DNA from: Hymenobacter guriensis
GTDB lineage: Bacteria > Bacteroidota > Bacteroidia > Cytophagales > Hymenobacteraceae
Length of the DNA stretch: 64,000 nucleotides
Assembly (NCBI RefSeq): GCF_015773195.1
Contig: NZ_JADWYK010000007.1
Span: 62,001-126,000 of the forward strand
Direction of reading: 5' to 3'
Made by a program: the position numbers and the translations under genes. The notes below the pieces were generated by a model. It saw only the letters and a program-made list of their open reading frames with translations. It had not been told where the DNA came from and ran no database searches. This document shows, in pieces, positions 17,028 through 26,650 of this stretch (position 1 is the first letter of the stretch; every line of letters begins with the position of its first letter).

Positions 17028-17492
17028 ATGGACTGGCTTACTATTGCGTTGCTTTTGCTGTTCGGCTTGCTGTTTGTGGCTGCCGAAGTCATTTTCATTC
17101 CCGGCACTACCATCGTCGGACTGGTGGGGCTGGGGCTGCTGATTGCGGGCATCTGGCTAAGCTACCGCGACCTGGGCACTCCGCTGGGCCACTACATGCT
17201 GCTGGGCTCGGCCTTGGTAGTGGGCCTGCTGGTGTACGTGGGGCTGCGACCGCGCAACCTCAATAAGATGGCCCTCACCAGCGTCAACAATACCAGCGTG
17301 CACGATATCCGCCGCCCCGACGTACCAGCCGGCACAGTGGGCCGCACGCTGTCGGCGCTGCGGCCGGCCGGCACTGCGTTGTTTGCCGAAGCCCGACGCG
17401 AGGTGGTAACGCGCGGGGAGTTTCTGGCGGCTGGCACGCCTATTCGGGTGCTGGGCATCGAGCAGAACCGCATTGTAGTAGAGCAGGCCTGA
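17028..17492 (+). CDS. NfeD-like membrane protein
   Basis: A 154-residue short-form NfeD protein. Helices occupy about residues 2-20, 25-48 and 55-75, then a C-terminal OB-fold domain contains GTVGRTLSALRPAGTALF and GTPIRVLGIEQNRIVVE, the classic NfeD ending. Proteins of this family work with flotillin/SPFH scaffolds in membrane microdomains. It is 90 bp upstream of floA, matching the conserved nfeD-floA gene pair, which supports both calls. The start is the ATG at 17028; an in-frame TTG two codons earlier is not needed. Confidence 0.88.
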   Translation: MDWLTIALLLLFGLLFVAAEVIFIPGTTIVGLVGLGLLIAGIWLSYRDLGTPLGHYMLLGSALVVGLLVYVGLRPRNLNKMALTSVNNTSVHDIRRPDVPAGTVGRTLSALRPAGTALFAEARREVVTRGEFLAAGTPIRVLGIEQNRIVVEQA

Positions 17493-17582
17493 GCAGCGCA
17501 GCAGGACTTGTCAGTATTTAGTTGTTAGTTGCCGCCTGCAGCCTTCCGGTACCTGAAAATCACCACCTTATTTCCTTTTTTC

Positions 17583-18584
17583 ATGGAGTTTCCCTTTTTC
17601 CCGCTGGCGGTGGGAGCCGTGGCCCTGCTGGTGCTGCTGTATTTCTTCCCCATCAGCCTCTGGATTACGGCGCTGTTTTCGGGCGTGCGCGTGAGCTTGT
17701 TCCAACTGGCCTTTATGCGGGTGCGAAAGGTGCCGCCATCTTTGATTGTCAACTCCATGATTACCAGCACAAAAGCTGGACTGGAGCTTACGGCCAACGA
17801 TTTGGAAACACACTACCTGGCCGGGGGAAATATTCCCAGCGTCATTAAGGCGCTGATTTCGGCCGACAAAGCCAACATCCCGCTCACTTTCAAGCAAGCC
17901 ACCGCCATCGACTTGGCCGGCCGTGACGTATTCGAGGCCGTTACGACGTCCGTTAACCCCAAGGTCATCAACACGCCCAACGTGGCGGCCGTGGCGCAGG
18001 ATGGCATTCAGCTGATTGCCAAGGCCCGCATTACGGTGCGCGCCAATATCACGCAACTGGTAGGCGGCGCCGGCGAAGAAACGATTCTGGCCCGCGTGGG
18101 CGAGGGTATCGTGACGAGTATCGGCTCGTCGAAGTCGCATAAAGAGGTGCTCGAAAACCCCGACAAGATTTCCAAGCTGGTGCTCAGCAAAGGCCTTGAT
18201 GCCGGTACGGCCTTCGAAATTCTGTCCATCGACATTGCCGACATTGACATAGGAGAAAACATCGGGGCCAAGCTGCAGATCGACCAGGCTACCGCCGACC
18301 TGAAAGTGGCCGAAGCCAAGGCCGAGGAGCGCCGCGCTATGGCCGTGGCCGTGGAGCAGGAAAACCGCGCTAAAACCCAGGAAGCCAAAGCCCTGGTAGT
18401 GCAAGCCGAAGCCGAGATTCCGCGGGCTATTGCCGAAGCCTTCCGCAGCGGCAACCTGGGTGTAATGGACTACTACAAAATGCGCAACGTGCAAGCCGAC
18501 ACCGACATGCGCGACTCCATTGCCAACCCCGGCGGTCAGAGCGGCAGCACCAAGCCCGGCCGCGACGAGCAGCGGCTAAGCTAA
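17583..18584 (+). CDS. floA: Flotillin-like protein FloA
   Basis: A 333-residue protein of the FloA/YqfA family (formerly UPF0365), an SPFH-type scaffold of functional membrane microdomains. A membrane-inserting N-terminal hairpin is followed by the family stretch [17 protein letters not shown], the SPFH core ([15 protein letters not shown]), and a long Ala/Glu-rich coiled coil (about residues 235-300). Length is typical of the family. It is the second gene of an nfeD-floA pair. The first ATG after the spacer, at 17583, fits the family N-terminus. Confidence 0.93.
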   Translation: MEFPFFPLAVGAVALLVLLYFFPISLWITALFSGVRVSLFQLAFMRVRKVPPSLIVNSMITSTKAGLELTANDLETHYLAGGNIPSVIKALISADKANIPLTFKQATAIDLAGRDVFEAVTTSVNPKVINTPNVAAVAQDGIQLIAKARITVRANITQLVGGAGEETILARVGEGIVTSIGSSKSHKEVLENPDKISKLVLSKGLDAGTAFEILSIDIADIDIGENIGAKLQIDQATADLKVAEAKAEERRAMAVAVEQENRAKTQEAKALVVQAEAEIPRAIAEAFRSGNLGVMDYYKMRNVQADTDMRDSIANPGGQSGSTKPGRDEQRLS

Positions 18585-18585
18585 G

Positions 18586-18660
18586 GGCGAGGTGGTGAAA
18601 TAGTTAAATGGTGAGTCTATAAACGTGTCATGGCGAGCATAGCGAAGCCATCCGTCCTCT
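18586..18660 (+). repeat. Spacer words after floA
   Basis: GAGGTGGTGAAATAGTTAAATGGTGAGT (written here across 18590-18617) recurs almost unchanged at 54824-54850. It is followed by GTCATGGCGAGC...GAAGCCATCCGT (18628-18656), a relative of the CATGCTGAGC-type repeat seen at 33679 and 41580. Confidence 0.55.
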
Positions 18661-18687
18661 GAAATATAATTCTCGTTCTTCAACCAG

Positions 18688-18725
18688 AAAGCCCCTACCT
18701 GGCATGTACAAGTAGGGGCTTTTTG
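18688..18725 (+). terminator. Intrinsic terminator of the nfeD-floA unit
   Basis: AAAGCCCCTAC (from 18689) pairs with GTAGGGGCTTT and is followed by a T tract ending near 18725. Confidence 0.85.
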
Positions 18726-18775
18726 CATTTTATGGCTTAGAGCATTGTTCAAGCCAGATTGCTTCGCGCTGACAG

Positions 18776-18831
18776 CTAATCCATTAGCACATTAGCGGAG
18801 CGCATCACATTTCCCACATTAGCATATTAGA
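18776..18831 (-). repeat. Tandem CATTAGCA-type words abutting an OmpA-family stop
   Basis: CCATTAGCACATTAGCGGAG and CCCACATTAGCATATTAG are degenerate copies of the words that also build the hairpins at 26545, 27704 and 34436. The block ends a few bases from the stop codon of the leftward OmpA-family gene. Confidence 0.5.
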
Positions 18832-18835
18832 AACC

Positions 18836-20887
18836 CTACTTCTTCGTCACCGTGAATTCCACGCGGCGGTTAAGCTTGCGGGTTTCCTCCTGCTCGTTGC
18901 TGGCAATGGGCTGCGTATCACCGTAGCCCTGTGCCGTGATACGGGAGCCGTTGATACCTTTGGATATCAGATATTTCCGCACTTCGTTTACGCGGTCCAG
19001 GCTGAGTTTTAGGTTCAAAGCCGGGTCGCCCTGGTTGTCGGTGTGGCCTTCCAGCTTGATTTCTACCGTTGGGTACGCCTTCAGAATCTTGATCAGGCGC
19101 TGTAGCTCCGGGTAGGAATTTTCGCGCAGGTAGTACTTGCTTTGCGCAAAGAAGATGTTGTTCAGCTTGATTTTCTGACCAACGGCGAAGGGGACCAGAA
19201 ACAGATCCTGTGTGACTTCGGAGTACTTCTCGCGGTCCGTCACGTCCAGGTTGGCGCTTTCGGAGAGGTAGTCGCGGGCCTCGGCGCGGTAGCCATATTG
19301 CACGCCCGAGGGCAGCACAATGGTGTAGGAGCCGTCTACGGGGTTGGTTTCTGTTACGCCCAGTTCTTCGCCCGTCAGCAGGTTTTCGTAGTGAATGACG
19401 GAGGAAATCGGCTTCTGAGTGGCGGCATCCAGCACCTTGCCGCGCACCAGCGTCACGGCTTCGGGCTTGAACTGCGGGGTGAGGCCAATGCTGAAAATGT
19501 CGCGCGACCCGTCAATACCGTTGCGCGACGACACCAGAAAGGCCTCGTCGCCGGCCGCCGACAGCGTGAAGTAGCCGTCGAAGTCCGAGGAGTTGATGCT
19601 GGGGCCCATATTGCGCGGGGTGCTCCAGTTGGTCCAGGAGTTGTCGAGGCGCTTGCTGTAGAAAATGTCGCTCTTGCCGTAGCCGCCCCGGCCTTCGGAG
19701 GCGAAATACAATGTTTTGCCGTCGGCCGCCAGGAAGGGTGCAAACTCAGCTTTCTTGGTATTGATAGTGGGGCCTACGTTCAGGGGGCGGGTCCAGGACT
19801 TGCCATCGGCTTTCAGAAAGCTCACGTAGATATCCTGCTCACCCTGGCCGTCTTTGCGGTCCACGGCCATCAGCAGCACCTTGCCTGATGTACCCAGGTA
19901 ATAGTCTACGTGCTCGTTGTCATCGTTGTAGAAATCCTCAATGTCGATTTTCTCGGGCTTGGTCCAGCCGGTTTTCGTGCGCTTCGTGATGCTGGCACCT
20001 TTAGGGTTCAGCGTGCCGTCGGGGTTGTACACGTTGATGAGCAGGGCCACGTTACCGTCCGACGATACCGAGGCCAGTCCGTTTGGCCCGGTGGTATTAA
20101 TGGGGCTGCTGATGTTCTTGGCTTCGCTCCAGATTTTCTTATCCCCGATGGTTTTGGTGAGCGTGCTGTACCACACGTCCTGGGCATCGTTGTTGCCGCC
20201 GGTGTTCTGGGGGTGGTCCTGGCGGGCAAAGAACAGCGTGCGGCCGTCGGGCGAAATTACCGGGTGCGTGTCTACGTACTTGGAGTTCACCTTGGGCCCC
20301 AGGCTTACCATGCTGGAGTCGATACCCACGGCCTTGGGGTCCTGCTTGAACTCCTGCTTCACCATCAGCTCCGCCACGTCGGCAATACCGATGGCGTCGA
20401 TCTGGTTTACCCCATTCACAGCCTTGGTGTTCATCGTCACGCCTACCCCAATGGTGCGGTAGTTGCTAGGAGCAAACGTAACGGTGAGCGTACGAAAGGC
20501 TTCCGGGATAGGGCCGGGGTTGCGGTTTTCGTACACCTGGTGCTTGCCGCCGCGGGTATCAATCAGCTCAATCTTTATAACCGAGCCAGGATTGAAGTTT
20601 TCAATCACCGTCACCTGCCTGGCTATCAGGGAGCGGCCGAACTTCACTTCAATGTACTCCGCCGAGCCCTCTTTCTTTGGAATCCAGGCTTCGTTGCTGA
20701 TCTGACCCAAAGGCAGGGCATCTGGCTCACCCAGTACCTTTTCCGGCGAAAACGCTTCTTTGCCCTCGGCTTTCTGCGAAGACACGTCCACAATTTTGTT
20801 GGCCCACACCGCGTGTTGAGCCTGCACCGAAGCCGTGCTCACAGCCCACGCCGCCAGAAAAGCCAAAGAGTATTTCAGATGCCGCAT
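18836..20887 (-). CDS. OmpA-family protein with PD40 repeats
   Basis: A 683-residue envelope protein. A signal peptide (ending SVQAQ) is followed by an approximately 140-residue beta domain, then WD40-like PD40 repeats that carry the marks HPVISPDGRTLFFAR and FAPFLAADGKTLYFAS, a CarboxypepD-like beta domain (about 475-560), and a C-terminal OmpA domain with LEGHTDNQGDPALNLKLS that binds peptidoglycan. This architecture is common in Bacteroidota, sometimes linked to surface or gliding functions, but no partner genes are present here. The ATG at 20887 begins the signal peptide. Confidence 0.88.
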   Translation of the reverse strand: MRHLKYSLAFLAAWAVSTASVQAQHAVWANKIVDVSSQKAEGKEAFSPEKVLGEPDALPLGQISNEAWIPKKEGSAEYIEVKFGRSLIARQVTVIENFNPGSVIKIELIDTRGGKHQVYENRNPGPIPEAFRTLTVTFAPSNYRTIGVGVTMNTKAVNGVNQIDAIGIADVAELMVKQEFKQDPKAVGIDSSMVSLGPKVNSKYVDTHPVISPDGRTLFFARQDHPQNTGGNNDAQDVWYSTLTKTIGDKKIWSEAKNISSPINTTGPNGLASVSSDGNVALLINVYNPDGTLNPKGASITKRTKTGWTKPEKIDIEDFYNDDNEHVDYYLGTSGKVLLMAVDRKDGQGEQDIYVSFLKADGKSWTRPLNVGPTINTKKAEFAPFLAADGKTLYFASEGRGGYGKSDIFYSKRLDNSWTNWSTPRNMGPSINSSDFDGYFTLSAAGDEAFLVSSRNGIDGSRDIFSIGLTPQFKPEAVTLVRGKVLDAATQKPISSVIHYENLLTGEELGVTETNPVDGSYTIVLPSGVQYGYRAEARDYLSESANLDVTDREKYSEVTQDLFLVPFAVGQKIKLNNIFFAQSKYYLRENSYPELQRLIKILKAYPTVEIKLEGHTDNQGDPALNLKLSLDRVNEVRKYLISKGINGSRITAQGYGDTQPIASNEQEETRKLNRRVEFTVTKK

Positions 20888-21086
20888 ACACGGAACAGAA
20901 AAAAGTAAGGCCAAAGTCGAAATGTTTCGCTTGGCAAGATAAAGCAGCCGCCGGAGTAGTATGTTGCAAGACGTAGAGCCTTGGCCAGATGTTGCGCGGA
21001 GCGGAATTTCTCCCCTGCCAACCCGACCGGCCTCTTCCTACGCTATTTACATATCCGAATTATTCTATTCAGTACCCGGCGCTACC

Positions 21087-21094
21087 CAAAGGTA
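21087..21094 (-). promoter_or_regulatory. Candidate -7 element
   Basis: On the minus strand TACCTTTG, an exact TAnnTTTG match, lies 200 bp upstream of the OmpA-family start at 20887. The long leader makes it tentative. The rest of the 20888-21106 spacer shows no gene. Confidence 0.3.
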
Positions 21095-21106
21095 AGCTAG
21101 TTATAG

Positions 21107-21154
21107 AAAAAAAAGTGCCAGAACCAACTTCCGGGTCGAAGCTGGCTCTGGCAT
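21107..21154 (-). terminator. Intrinsic terminator of the leftward lipoprotein gene
   Basis: Read leftward, ATGCCAGAGCCAGCTT pairs with AAGTTGGTTCTGGCAC and is followed by a run of eight Ts (AAAAAAAA at 21107-21114 on the plus strand). Confidence 0.85.
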
Positions 21155-21176
21155 CATTTTCAGCCAACAAACTGGC

Positions 21177-21998
21177 TTAGGGCTGCAGCGTGAACGTGCG
21201 CGTAACGGAGTTAAATGGGCCGGGAATCAGGGTACCGCTGGCATCTACCAGTTCCAGTTTAATAGTATTCTGGCCCATGGGCAGTCCTTCCATCATGTAA
21301 GGCGTCCACTGCTCCAGCATGAACTCGGTGCCATTAATAGTAGCCCGCACGTGGTTGCCTTCCGGCGACAACGTCGTATTTACCAGGTAGAAGTCCAGCA
21401 TCACCTTCTGCGCGTCGTTGCCCGAGTACGTGTCCTTGGGGCGGCTGTAGAACAGGTGCGGCGCTTTCAGGTCTACCTGCAGGGGCTGGGCTACTTTGCC
21501 TACGCTTACCACCCGCAGATCAAAGGCACCGCGGTGCTTGAGGCTCTCATGATAGGAGCGCGACAGAAACGACAGCACCACGTGCTGGCCGTCGGCTATG
21601 GGCTTGGTGAACTCCGTGGTGTAGTGGGCTGTGTAAGGCTCATTGTCCACAATATTGTGGATGTGCTGACCTTTCTCCGAGTTGGCCATTTCGTGGGCGT
21701 GCATGCCACCGGTCATCTTGGTAAGCTGAAAGTTGCTCAGGTCGTAATCGAAGGCTACGGCGCCGGTAGGAACCGTAGAGCCTGCCAGCGGCGACTTAAG
21801 CTGCAGCTGCGCCTCGGGGTACTTCGGCGAGTCGGTGAAAGGCGTCAGGCGGATGCCGTTCTTTTCCATGTTTTCCGCAACAGGCGTATTCACCTGTTCG
21901 GCCGTGGCTGCGCTGTTGTCGCTCTGGCGGCGCGCCGAATCGCAGGCGCCCAGGCCCAGTAGCAGCGTGCCGGCAAGTAGTAAAGCAGGTCCTTTCAT
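21177..21998 (-). CDS. Hypothetical His-rich lipoprotein
   Basis: A 273-residue lipoprotein (lipobox LGLGAC) of unknown role. The mature part contains GGMHAHEMANSEKGQHIHNI near residues 100-120, a cluster of Met and His that could bind metal, and a later beta-rich half with PEGNHVRATINGTEF and GQNTIKLELVDASGTLIPG, resembling Ig-like/DUF4399-type domains found in bacterial lipoproteins. The ATG at 21998 is chosen because it begins the signal peptide. It has its own terminator. Metal binding is inferred only from composition. Confidence 0.7.
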   Translation of the reverse strand: MKGPALLLAGTLLLGLGACDSARRQSDNSAATAEQVNTPVAENMEKNGIRLTPFTDSPKYPEAQLQLKSPLAGSTVPTGAVAFDYDLSNFQLTKMTGGMHAHEMANSEKGQHIHNIVDNEPYTAHYTTEFTKPIADGQHVVLSFLSRSYHESLKHRGAFDLRVVSVGKVAQPLQVDLKAPHLFYSRPKDTYSGNDAQKVMLDFYLVNTTLSPEGNHVRATINGTEFMLEQWTPYMMEGLPMGQNTIKLELVDASGTLIPGPFNSVTRTFTLQP

Positions 21999-22141
21999 AA
22001 GGAGAAGTCGAGAGGTATGAAGCAAAAAGGGAGTTGAGAACGATGGGACTTTACCGGTAAACGGCCGGCAAGGATGCGCTTTTTTTTAAGTACCTTGCGC
22101 AATACGTAAGGTTTGCCCCAAAAGTATATTGATTTTTCACT

Positions 22142-23119
22142 ATGGAGGAAAAATTGCTGGAAGAAATTCCATCCCTCGACCTCGCCGACTTTCGTTCCGG
22201 CGACCCTGAGCGCAAAGCCCGCTTTGTACAGCAGCTGGGCGAAGCCTATCAGAACATTGGCTTCGTGGCGCTCAAAAACCATGGCCTCTCCGACGAGCAG
22301 ACCACCAAACTCTACGCCGATGTGAAGGCCTTCTTTAGCCTGCCCGACGACGTGAAGCAGCAGTACGAAAAGCCGGAGCTGGCTGGTCAGCGCGGCTACG
22401 TGAGCAAAGGCAAGGAGCACGCCAAGGGCCGCAACACCGGCGACCTGAAGGAGTTCTACCACGTAGGTCAGGAAGTTGACGACCAGAACGACCCCATCAA
22501 GGCCGAATACCCTGACAATATCTGGCCTCAGGAAGTAAGCAGCTTCCAGGATACCTCACTGGTGACCTACAAAACCCTGGAAGCGGCCGGCAAGGACGTG
22601 CTGCGCGCCATTGCCCTGTACCTGCACCTGCCCGAGAACTACTTCGACGACAAGGTGCGCAACGGCAACAGCATCCTGCGCCCCATTCACTACTACCCCA
22701 TCGAAAACCCGGACTCCGTACCGGCCGATGCCGTACGGGCCGCCGAGCACGGCGACATCAACCTGATTACGCTGCTGATGGGCGCCTCCGCCGACGGCCT
22801 GCAGGTGAAGCGCCGCGACGGCAAGTGGATTCCTATCACGGCCCTGCCCGACCAGATTGTGGTAAACGTGGGTGACATGCTGCAGCGCCTTACCAACGGC
22901 GTACTCAAGAGCACCATTCACCGGGTGGTAAACCCCGCCCGGGAAAAGATGAACACCTCCCGCTACAGCATTCCGTTCTTTATGCACCCGCGCTCCGAAA
23001 TGAGTCTGGCGGCGCTGGAAAGCTGCGTATCGGCCGAAAACCCCAAAAAGGAAGCTGATATTACCGCTGGCGAGTTCCTGAATGAGCGGCTGATTGAGCT
23101 GGGCCTGAAGAAAAAGTAA
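22142..23119 (+). CDS. 2-oxoglutarate/Fe(II) oxygenase, isopenicillin N synthase-like
   Basis: A 325-residue non-haem iron oxygenase. The iron triad is H203 and D205 in EHGDIN and H260 in STIHRV; R274 in SRYSIPFF is placed to bind the 2-oxoglutarate carboxylate. The N-terminal NIGFVALKNHGL matches the DIOX_N domain of the IPNS/ethylene-forming family. Substrates in this group range from amino acids to peptides and cannot be predicted. It is monocistronic, divergent from the His-rich lipoprotein and followed by a terminator. Confidence 0.88.
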   Translation: MEEKLLEEIPSLDLADFRSGDPERKARFVQQLGEAYQNIGFVALKNHGLSDEQTTKLYADVKAFFSLPDDVKQQYEKPELAGQRGYVSKGKEHAKGRNTGDLKEFYHVGQEVDDQNDPIKAEYPDNIWPQEVSSFQDTSLVTYKTLEAAGKDVLRAIALYLHLPENYFDDKVRNGNSILRPIHYYPIENPDSVPADAVRAAEHGDINLITLLMGASADGLQVKRRDGKWIPITALPDQIVVNVGDMLQRLTNGVLKSTIHRVVNPAREKMNTSRYSIPFFMHPRSEMSLAALESCVSAENPKKEADITAGEFLNERLIELGLKKK

Positions 23120-23145
23120 GCGGCAGCTTGTCCTCCGTTTATGTG

Positions 23146-23208
23146 CCGGTTGAGGATGGTTTTCTGTTTGCTACAAAACGGAAAACCATCCTCAACCGGT
23201 TTTATTTT
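23146..23208 (+). terminator. Intrinsic terminator of the oxygenase gene
   Basis: CCGGTTGAGGATGGTTTTC (23146-23164) and GAAAACCATCCTCAACCGG (23181-23199) form a 19-bp perfect stem followed by TTTTATTTT. Confidence 0.9.
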
Positions 23209-23258
23209 GCTAGGTTGCCCTTCCCTGCTTATGCATTCCTGACAGCCCCGCCCTATTC

Positions 23259-24479
23259 GTGGAAACGAAAGAACGCATCCTTACGCCTCCAGCTCGTGGC
23301 AAACGGACCCGCCGGGTGCGCGGCATCATCTTTCTGCGGGATGTAGCACAGCTGGGCTTCACGGCTTTCGGCGGCCCCCAGGCGCACACGGCCATGATGC
23401 TGCGCCTGCTGGTAGATAAGCGCCGCTACCTCACCTCGGCCGAGCTGCTGGAGCTAATGGCCTTGTGCCAGGTGTTGCCGGGCCCTACCTCCACCCAGAC
23501 CATTACGGCCATTGGCTTCCGGCTGGGCGGACCCAACCTGGCCTACCTCACGCTCTTGATCTGGATGCTGCCGGCCGTGTGCCTGATGACGGTGGCGGGC
23601 CTTTCTATGAGCTACCTCGATAAAGATGTAGTAGCGCGCCTAGTGCGGTTTGTGCAGCCCGTGGCCGTGGGCTTTGTGGCGTATTCTGCCTACAAGATTG
23701 CCGAGAAGGTGGTGCACACCAAAACGTCGGTGGCCTTGCTCGTGACGTCGGCGCTGGTGGCGTACTTTTTCCAGCTGCCGTGGGTACTGCCGCTGCTGCT
23801 GTTGGGCGGCGGGCTGGTTACCACCTTCCGCTACCGCAAGATGCCCCGCATCGAGCACAAAGAGCCTCTGCACATCGAGTGGTCCAACTTTGTGCTGTGG
23901 CTGGGCGTATTTCTGAGTGCGGCCGTGCTGGGCCACTACACGCGCCTGCTGCCGGTGCGCCTGTTTGAAAATTTCTACCGCAACGGCTCCCTGGTGTTTG
24001 GAGGCGGGCAGGTGCTGGCCCCGCTGCTCTACGCCGAGTTTGTGGAGTTCAAAGAGTACTTGTCGGGGCCGGAGTTCCTGTCGGGCTACGGGCTGACGCA
24101 GGCGCTACCGGGCCCCAACTTCGCGTTTGCCTCCTACATTGGGGCGCTGGCTATGCGTGAGTATGGCGTGGGCGGGCAGGTACTGGGGGCACTGGTTGGG
24201 GCCGTCGGCATCTTCATGCCCGGCACATTGCTCATCTTCTTTCTGATTCGATTCTGGGACCAGCTCAAGCAGTACCGCGTGGTAAAGGCCTCACTGGAAG
24301 GCATCAACGCGGTGTCGGCCGGGCTGGTGGTGGCGGCCTCGTTTCTGCTCTACCACCCGCTGCCCGACACGCCCATCAACCTGGCGCTGGTAGCCGCTAC
24401 CTTTCTGCTGTTGCTGTGGGAAAAGATACCGTCTTACCTCATGGTATTAGCGGCCCTGCTTGCCGGCGCGATTTTGTAG
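23259..24479 (+). CDS. chrA: ChrA-type chromate/anion transporter
   Basis: A 406-residue inner membrane protein of the chromate ion transporter (CHR) family, long form with two homologous halves. Each half has the pair of signatures: FTAFGGP with QVLPGPTST in the first and LVFGGGQV with QALPGPNFAFA in the second. Proven members export chromate using the proton motive force, but many homologues lack a tested substrate. The only early start is GTG at 23259. It follows the oxygenase on the same strand but is separated by a terminator. Confidence 0.85.
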   Translation: METKERILTPPARGKRTRRVRGIIFLRDVAQLGFTAFGGPQAHTAMMLRLLVDKRRYLTSAELLELMALCQVLPGPTSTQTITAIGFRLGGPNLAYLTLLIWMLPAVCLMTVAGLSMSYLDKDVVARLVRFVQPVAVGFVAYSAYKIAEKVVHTKTSVALLVTSALVAYFFQLPWVLPLLLLGGGLVTTFRYRKMPRIEHKEPLHIEWSNFVLWLGVFLSAAVLGHYTRLLPVRLFENFYRNGSLVFGGGQVLAPLLYAEFVEFKEYLSGPEFLSGYGLTQALPGPNFAFASYIGALAMREYGVGGQVLGALVGAVGIFMPGTLLIFFLIRFWDQLKQYRVVKASLEGINAVSAGLVVAASFLLYHPLPDTPINLALVAATFLLLLWEKIPSYLMVLAALLAGAIL

Positions 24480-24492
24480 CCAGCCGTACCCG

Positions 24493-24546
24493 AAAACGCC
24501 ACGCCGGCTGCCTCTTCAGGTAAAAAAGACATCCGGTGCGGCGTTT
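24493..24546. terminator. Imperfect bidirectional terminator between chrA and rfbA
   Basis: AAACGCCACGCCGG (24493-24506) pairs with CCGGTGCGGCGTTT (24533-24546) with two mismatches, between convergent genes. Confidence 0.65.
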
Positions 24547-24561
24547 AAAACTGCCAGAAGA

Positions 24562-25440
24562 TTAGCTTTTGCGCAGCTGGTGGTCTGGCAGGTGGAGCAG
24601 GTAGTCGCCGTAGCCGCTTTTGCGCAGGGGCTCGGCAATGCGGCGCAGCTGGTCGGCATCAATAAAGCCCTGGCGGTAAGCTACTTCTTCAATGGAGCCT
24701 ACCTTCAGCCCCTGGCGCTGCTCCAGCACCCGCACAAACTCGCCGGCCTGCATCAGGCTCTCGAAGGTGCCGGTGTCCAGCCAGGCGGTGCCACGGCCCA
24801 GGATGCCTACCTTCAGCTTGCCCCGGCGCAGATATTCCTGGTTTACGTCGGTAATTTCGTACTCCCCGCGCGGGCTGGGCTTCAGGTCGCGGGCAATCTG
24901 CACTACCTCGTTATCGTAGAAGTACAGCCCGGGCACGGCATAGTTGCTCTTGGGTTGGGCGGGCTTTTCCTCAATGCTGAGGGCCTTATTGTTTTCGTCG
25001 AACTCCACCACGCCGTAGCGCTCCGGGTCGTGCACGTGGTAGGCGTATACCACGCCGCCGTCGGGGTCGTTGTTTGACTTAAGCAGTTCTTCCATGCCTT
25101 CGCCGTGGAAGATGTTGTCGCCCAGCACCAGGGCCACTTTGTCGTCGCCAATGAAATCGGCCCCCAGCACGAAGGCCTGCGCCAGACCGTTAGGCACTTC
25201 CTGCACCACGTACTCGAAGTGGCAGCCCAAGCTGGCCCCATCACCCAGCAGCTTCTGGAACTGAGCCTGGTCGTGGGGTGTGGTGATGATGAGGATTTCG
25301 CGGATGCCCGCCATCATCAGAATGGACAGCGGATAATAAATCATCGGCTTGTCGTACACGGGCATGAGCTGCTTGCTGACGGCCAGCGTGAGCGGGTGCA
25401 GGCGCGTGCCGGAGCCGCCGGCGAGGATAATGCCTTTCAT
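24562..25440 (-). CDS. rfbA: Glucose-1-phosphate thymidylyltransferase
   Basis: A 292-residue enzyme that joins dTTP and glucose-1-phosphate to make dTDP-glucose. The nucleotide-binding start [14 protein letters not shown], then [26 protein letters not shown] and the C-terminal [13 protein letters not shown] are family-typical. It is the last gene of the leftward sugar-nucleotide operon, three genes after galE. Its product feeds RfbB at 26647, but no rfbC or rfbD is in the window, so dTDP-rhamnose synthesis would need genes elsewhere. Confidence 0.95.
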   Translation of the reverse strand: MKGIILAGGSGTRLHPLTLAVSKQLMPVYDKPMIYYPLSILMMAGIREILIITTPHDQAQFQKLLGDGASLGCHFEYVVQEVPNGLAQAFVLGADFIGDDKVALVLGDNIFHGEGMEELLKSNNDPDGGVVYAYHVHDPERYGVVEFDENNKALSIEEKPAQPKSNYAVPGLYFYDNEVVQIARDLKPSPRGEYEITDVNQEYLRRGKLKVGILGRGTAWLDTGTFESLMQAGEFVRVLEQRQGLKVGSIEEVAYRQGFIDADQLRRIAEPLRKSGYGDYLLHLPDHQLRKS

Positions 25441-25448
25441 TGGAGAGG

Positions 25449-25530
25449 ATGGTTAGCTTGTTAAATAGGTAAATGGCTGGTCGCTCAAGTGTGTTTGAAC
25501 AGCCAGCCATTTACTCATTCAGCCGTTTGA
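25449..25530. repeat. Word-type inverted repeat between the WbpP-like gene and rfbA
   Basis: GTAAATGGCTGG (25469-25480) and CCAGCCATTTAC (25503-25514) are perfect complements. They are flanked by words GTTAGCTTGTTAAATAG and CAGCCGTTTGACAATTAA that extend the arms imperfectly. The element fills the 93-bp gap inside the operon. Confidence 0.65.
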
Positions 25531-25533
25531 CAA

Positions 25534-26541
25534 TTAATTCCTTTCGGCAATAAACTCCTGGTGGGTTTTAAACCACTCCAGGGTTTTCTGCAGACCTTCC
25601 CGGATGCGCACCTGCGGGTCGTAACCGAGCAGGCTGTTGGCTTTGCTGATGTCGGCCAGGGAGTCGCGGATGTCGCCGGCACGGTCGGGGCCGTACTCAG
25701 GCGTGATGTCGGAGCCGGCTTCTTCCTTCAGGATGTTGAACAGGTCGTTGAGGGAAGTGCGGTCGGCCACGGCCACGTTGTAGACCTGGTTTACGGCCTC
25801 GGGGTTGGTTGTCAGCGCCGCTTTGATGTTGGCCTGCACGCAGTTTTCCACGAAGGTGAAGTCGCGCGTCTGGCCTCCGTCGCCGTTCATGCGCGGGCGC
25901 TTGCCTTCCAGCACGGCATCAATAAAGAGCGGAATCACGGCGGCGTAGGCGCCGTTGGGGTCCTGGCGCGGGCCGAAGATGTTGAAGTAGCGCAGCCCGA
26001 TGATTTCCATGCCGTAGGTTTTGCCAAACACGTCGGCGTACAGCTCGTTGGCATACTTCGTCACGGCGTAGGGTGACAGGGGCTTGCCGATGCGGTCCTC
26101 TACTTTTGGCAGGGCTTTATGGTCGCCGTAGGTGGAGGAAGAAGCGGCGTACACGAAGCGCTTCACCCCGGCTTCCTTGGCACCTACCAGCATGTTCACA
26201 AAGCCACCCACGTTCACGTCGTTGCTCGTAATCGGGTCGTTGATGGAACGCGGCACAGAGCCCAGCGCGGCCTGGTGCAGCACCACGTCGATGCCCTGGC
26301 AGGCGTCGATGCAGGTTTGCCGGTCGCGGATGTCGCCTTCAATCACGCGTAGGGCCGGGTTGTCTTCAAACAGCCGCACGTTCTTGCGGAAGCCGTTGGA
26401 GTAGTTATCCAGCACGCGCACTTCCTTGGCCCCGTACTTCAGCAGGTATTCCACCAGGTTGGAGCCAATGAAACCAGCGCCGCCGGTTACCAAGAAAGCC
26501 AGATTATCGAGTGGCTGGTCGTGAAAGGGAGTTTCGTACAC
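25534..26541 (-). CDS. UDP-GlcNAc 4-epimerase-like SDR (WbpP/TviC type)
   Basis: A 335-residue extended short-chain dehydrogenase. NAD binds at [14 protein letters not shown], and the catalytic set is SSSTYGD with YAVTK. Its pattern ([33 protein letters not shown]) matches WbpP/TviC enzymes that interconvert UDP-GlcNAc and UDP-GalNAc. With the dehydrogenase at 28922 it would give UDP-GalNAc uronate, as in Vi antigen and P. aeruginosa O6. No ATG precedes the Rossmann motif; GTG at 26541 gives normal length, while the upstream GTG at 26628 lies in a repeat. Confidence 0.85.
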   Translation of the reverse strand: MYETPFHDQPLDNLAFLVTGGAGFIGSNLVEYLLKYGAKEVRVLDNYSNGFRKNVRLFEDNPALRVIEGDIRDRQTCIDACQGIDVVLHQAALGSVPRSINDPITSNDVNVGGFVNMLVGAKEAGVKRFVYAASSSTYGDHKALPKVEDRIGKPLSPYAVTKYANELYADVFGKTYGMEIIGLRYFNIFGPRQDPNGAYAAVIPLFIDAVLEGKRPRMNGDGGQTRDFTFVENCVQANIKAALTTNPEAVNQVYNVAVADRTSLNDLFNILKEEAGSDITPEYGPDRAGDIRDSLADISKANSLLGYDPQVRIREGLQKTLEWFKTHQEFIAERN

Positions 26542-26544
26542 GAT

Positions 26545-26650
26545 GGTAATGTGTTGAAATGTGTAGAATGTGTTAAAATGTGAAAAACGAGGCGGTATGC
26601 GGGCAATAGTGAGTCCCACATTAGGCACATTTCCACACTTTTCACATTAA
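26545..26650. repeat. Word-type inverted repeat between rfbB and the WbpP-like gene
   Basis: The left arm is a tandem of AATGTGTTGA, AATGTGTAG, AATGTGTTAA and AATGTGAAAA (26549-26586). The right arm is CCCACATTAGGCACATTTCC followed by ACACTTTTCACATTAA (to 26650). The end of the right arm includes the rfbB stop codon, so the element starts flush with that stop on the transcribed strand. Confidence 0.75.

Noticed and set aside
16274-17266. 330-residue plus-strand frame over the Crp-family gene and nfeD
   Set aside because: It spans two better-supported genes and a divergent promoter region and has no protein-like features.
23259-24479. Chromate resistance operon
   Set aside because: Only the transporter is present; no chrB or other chr gene is adjacent, so the substrate was left open.
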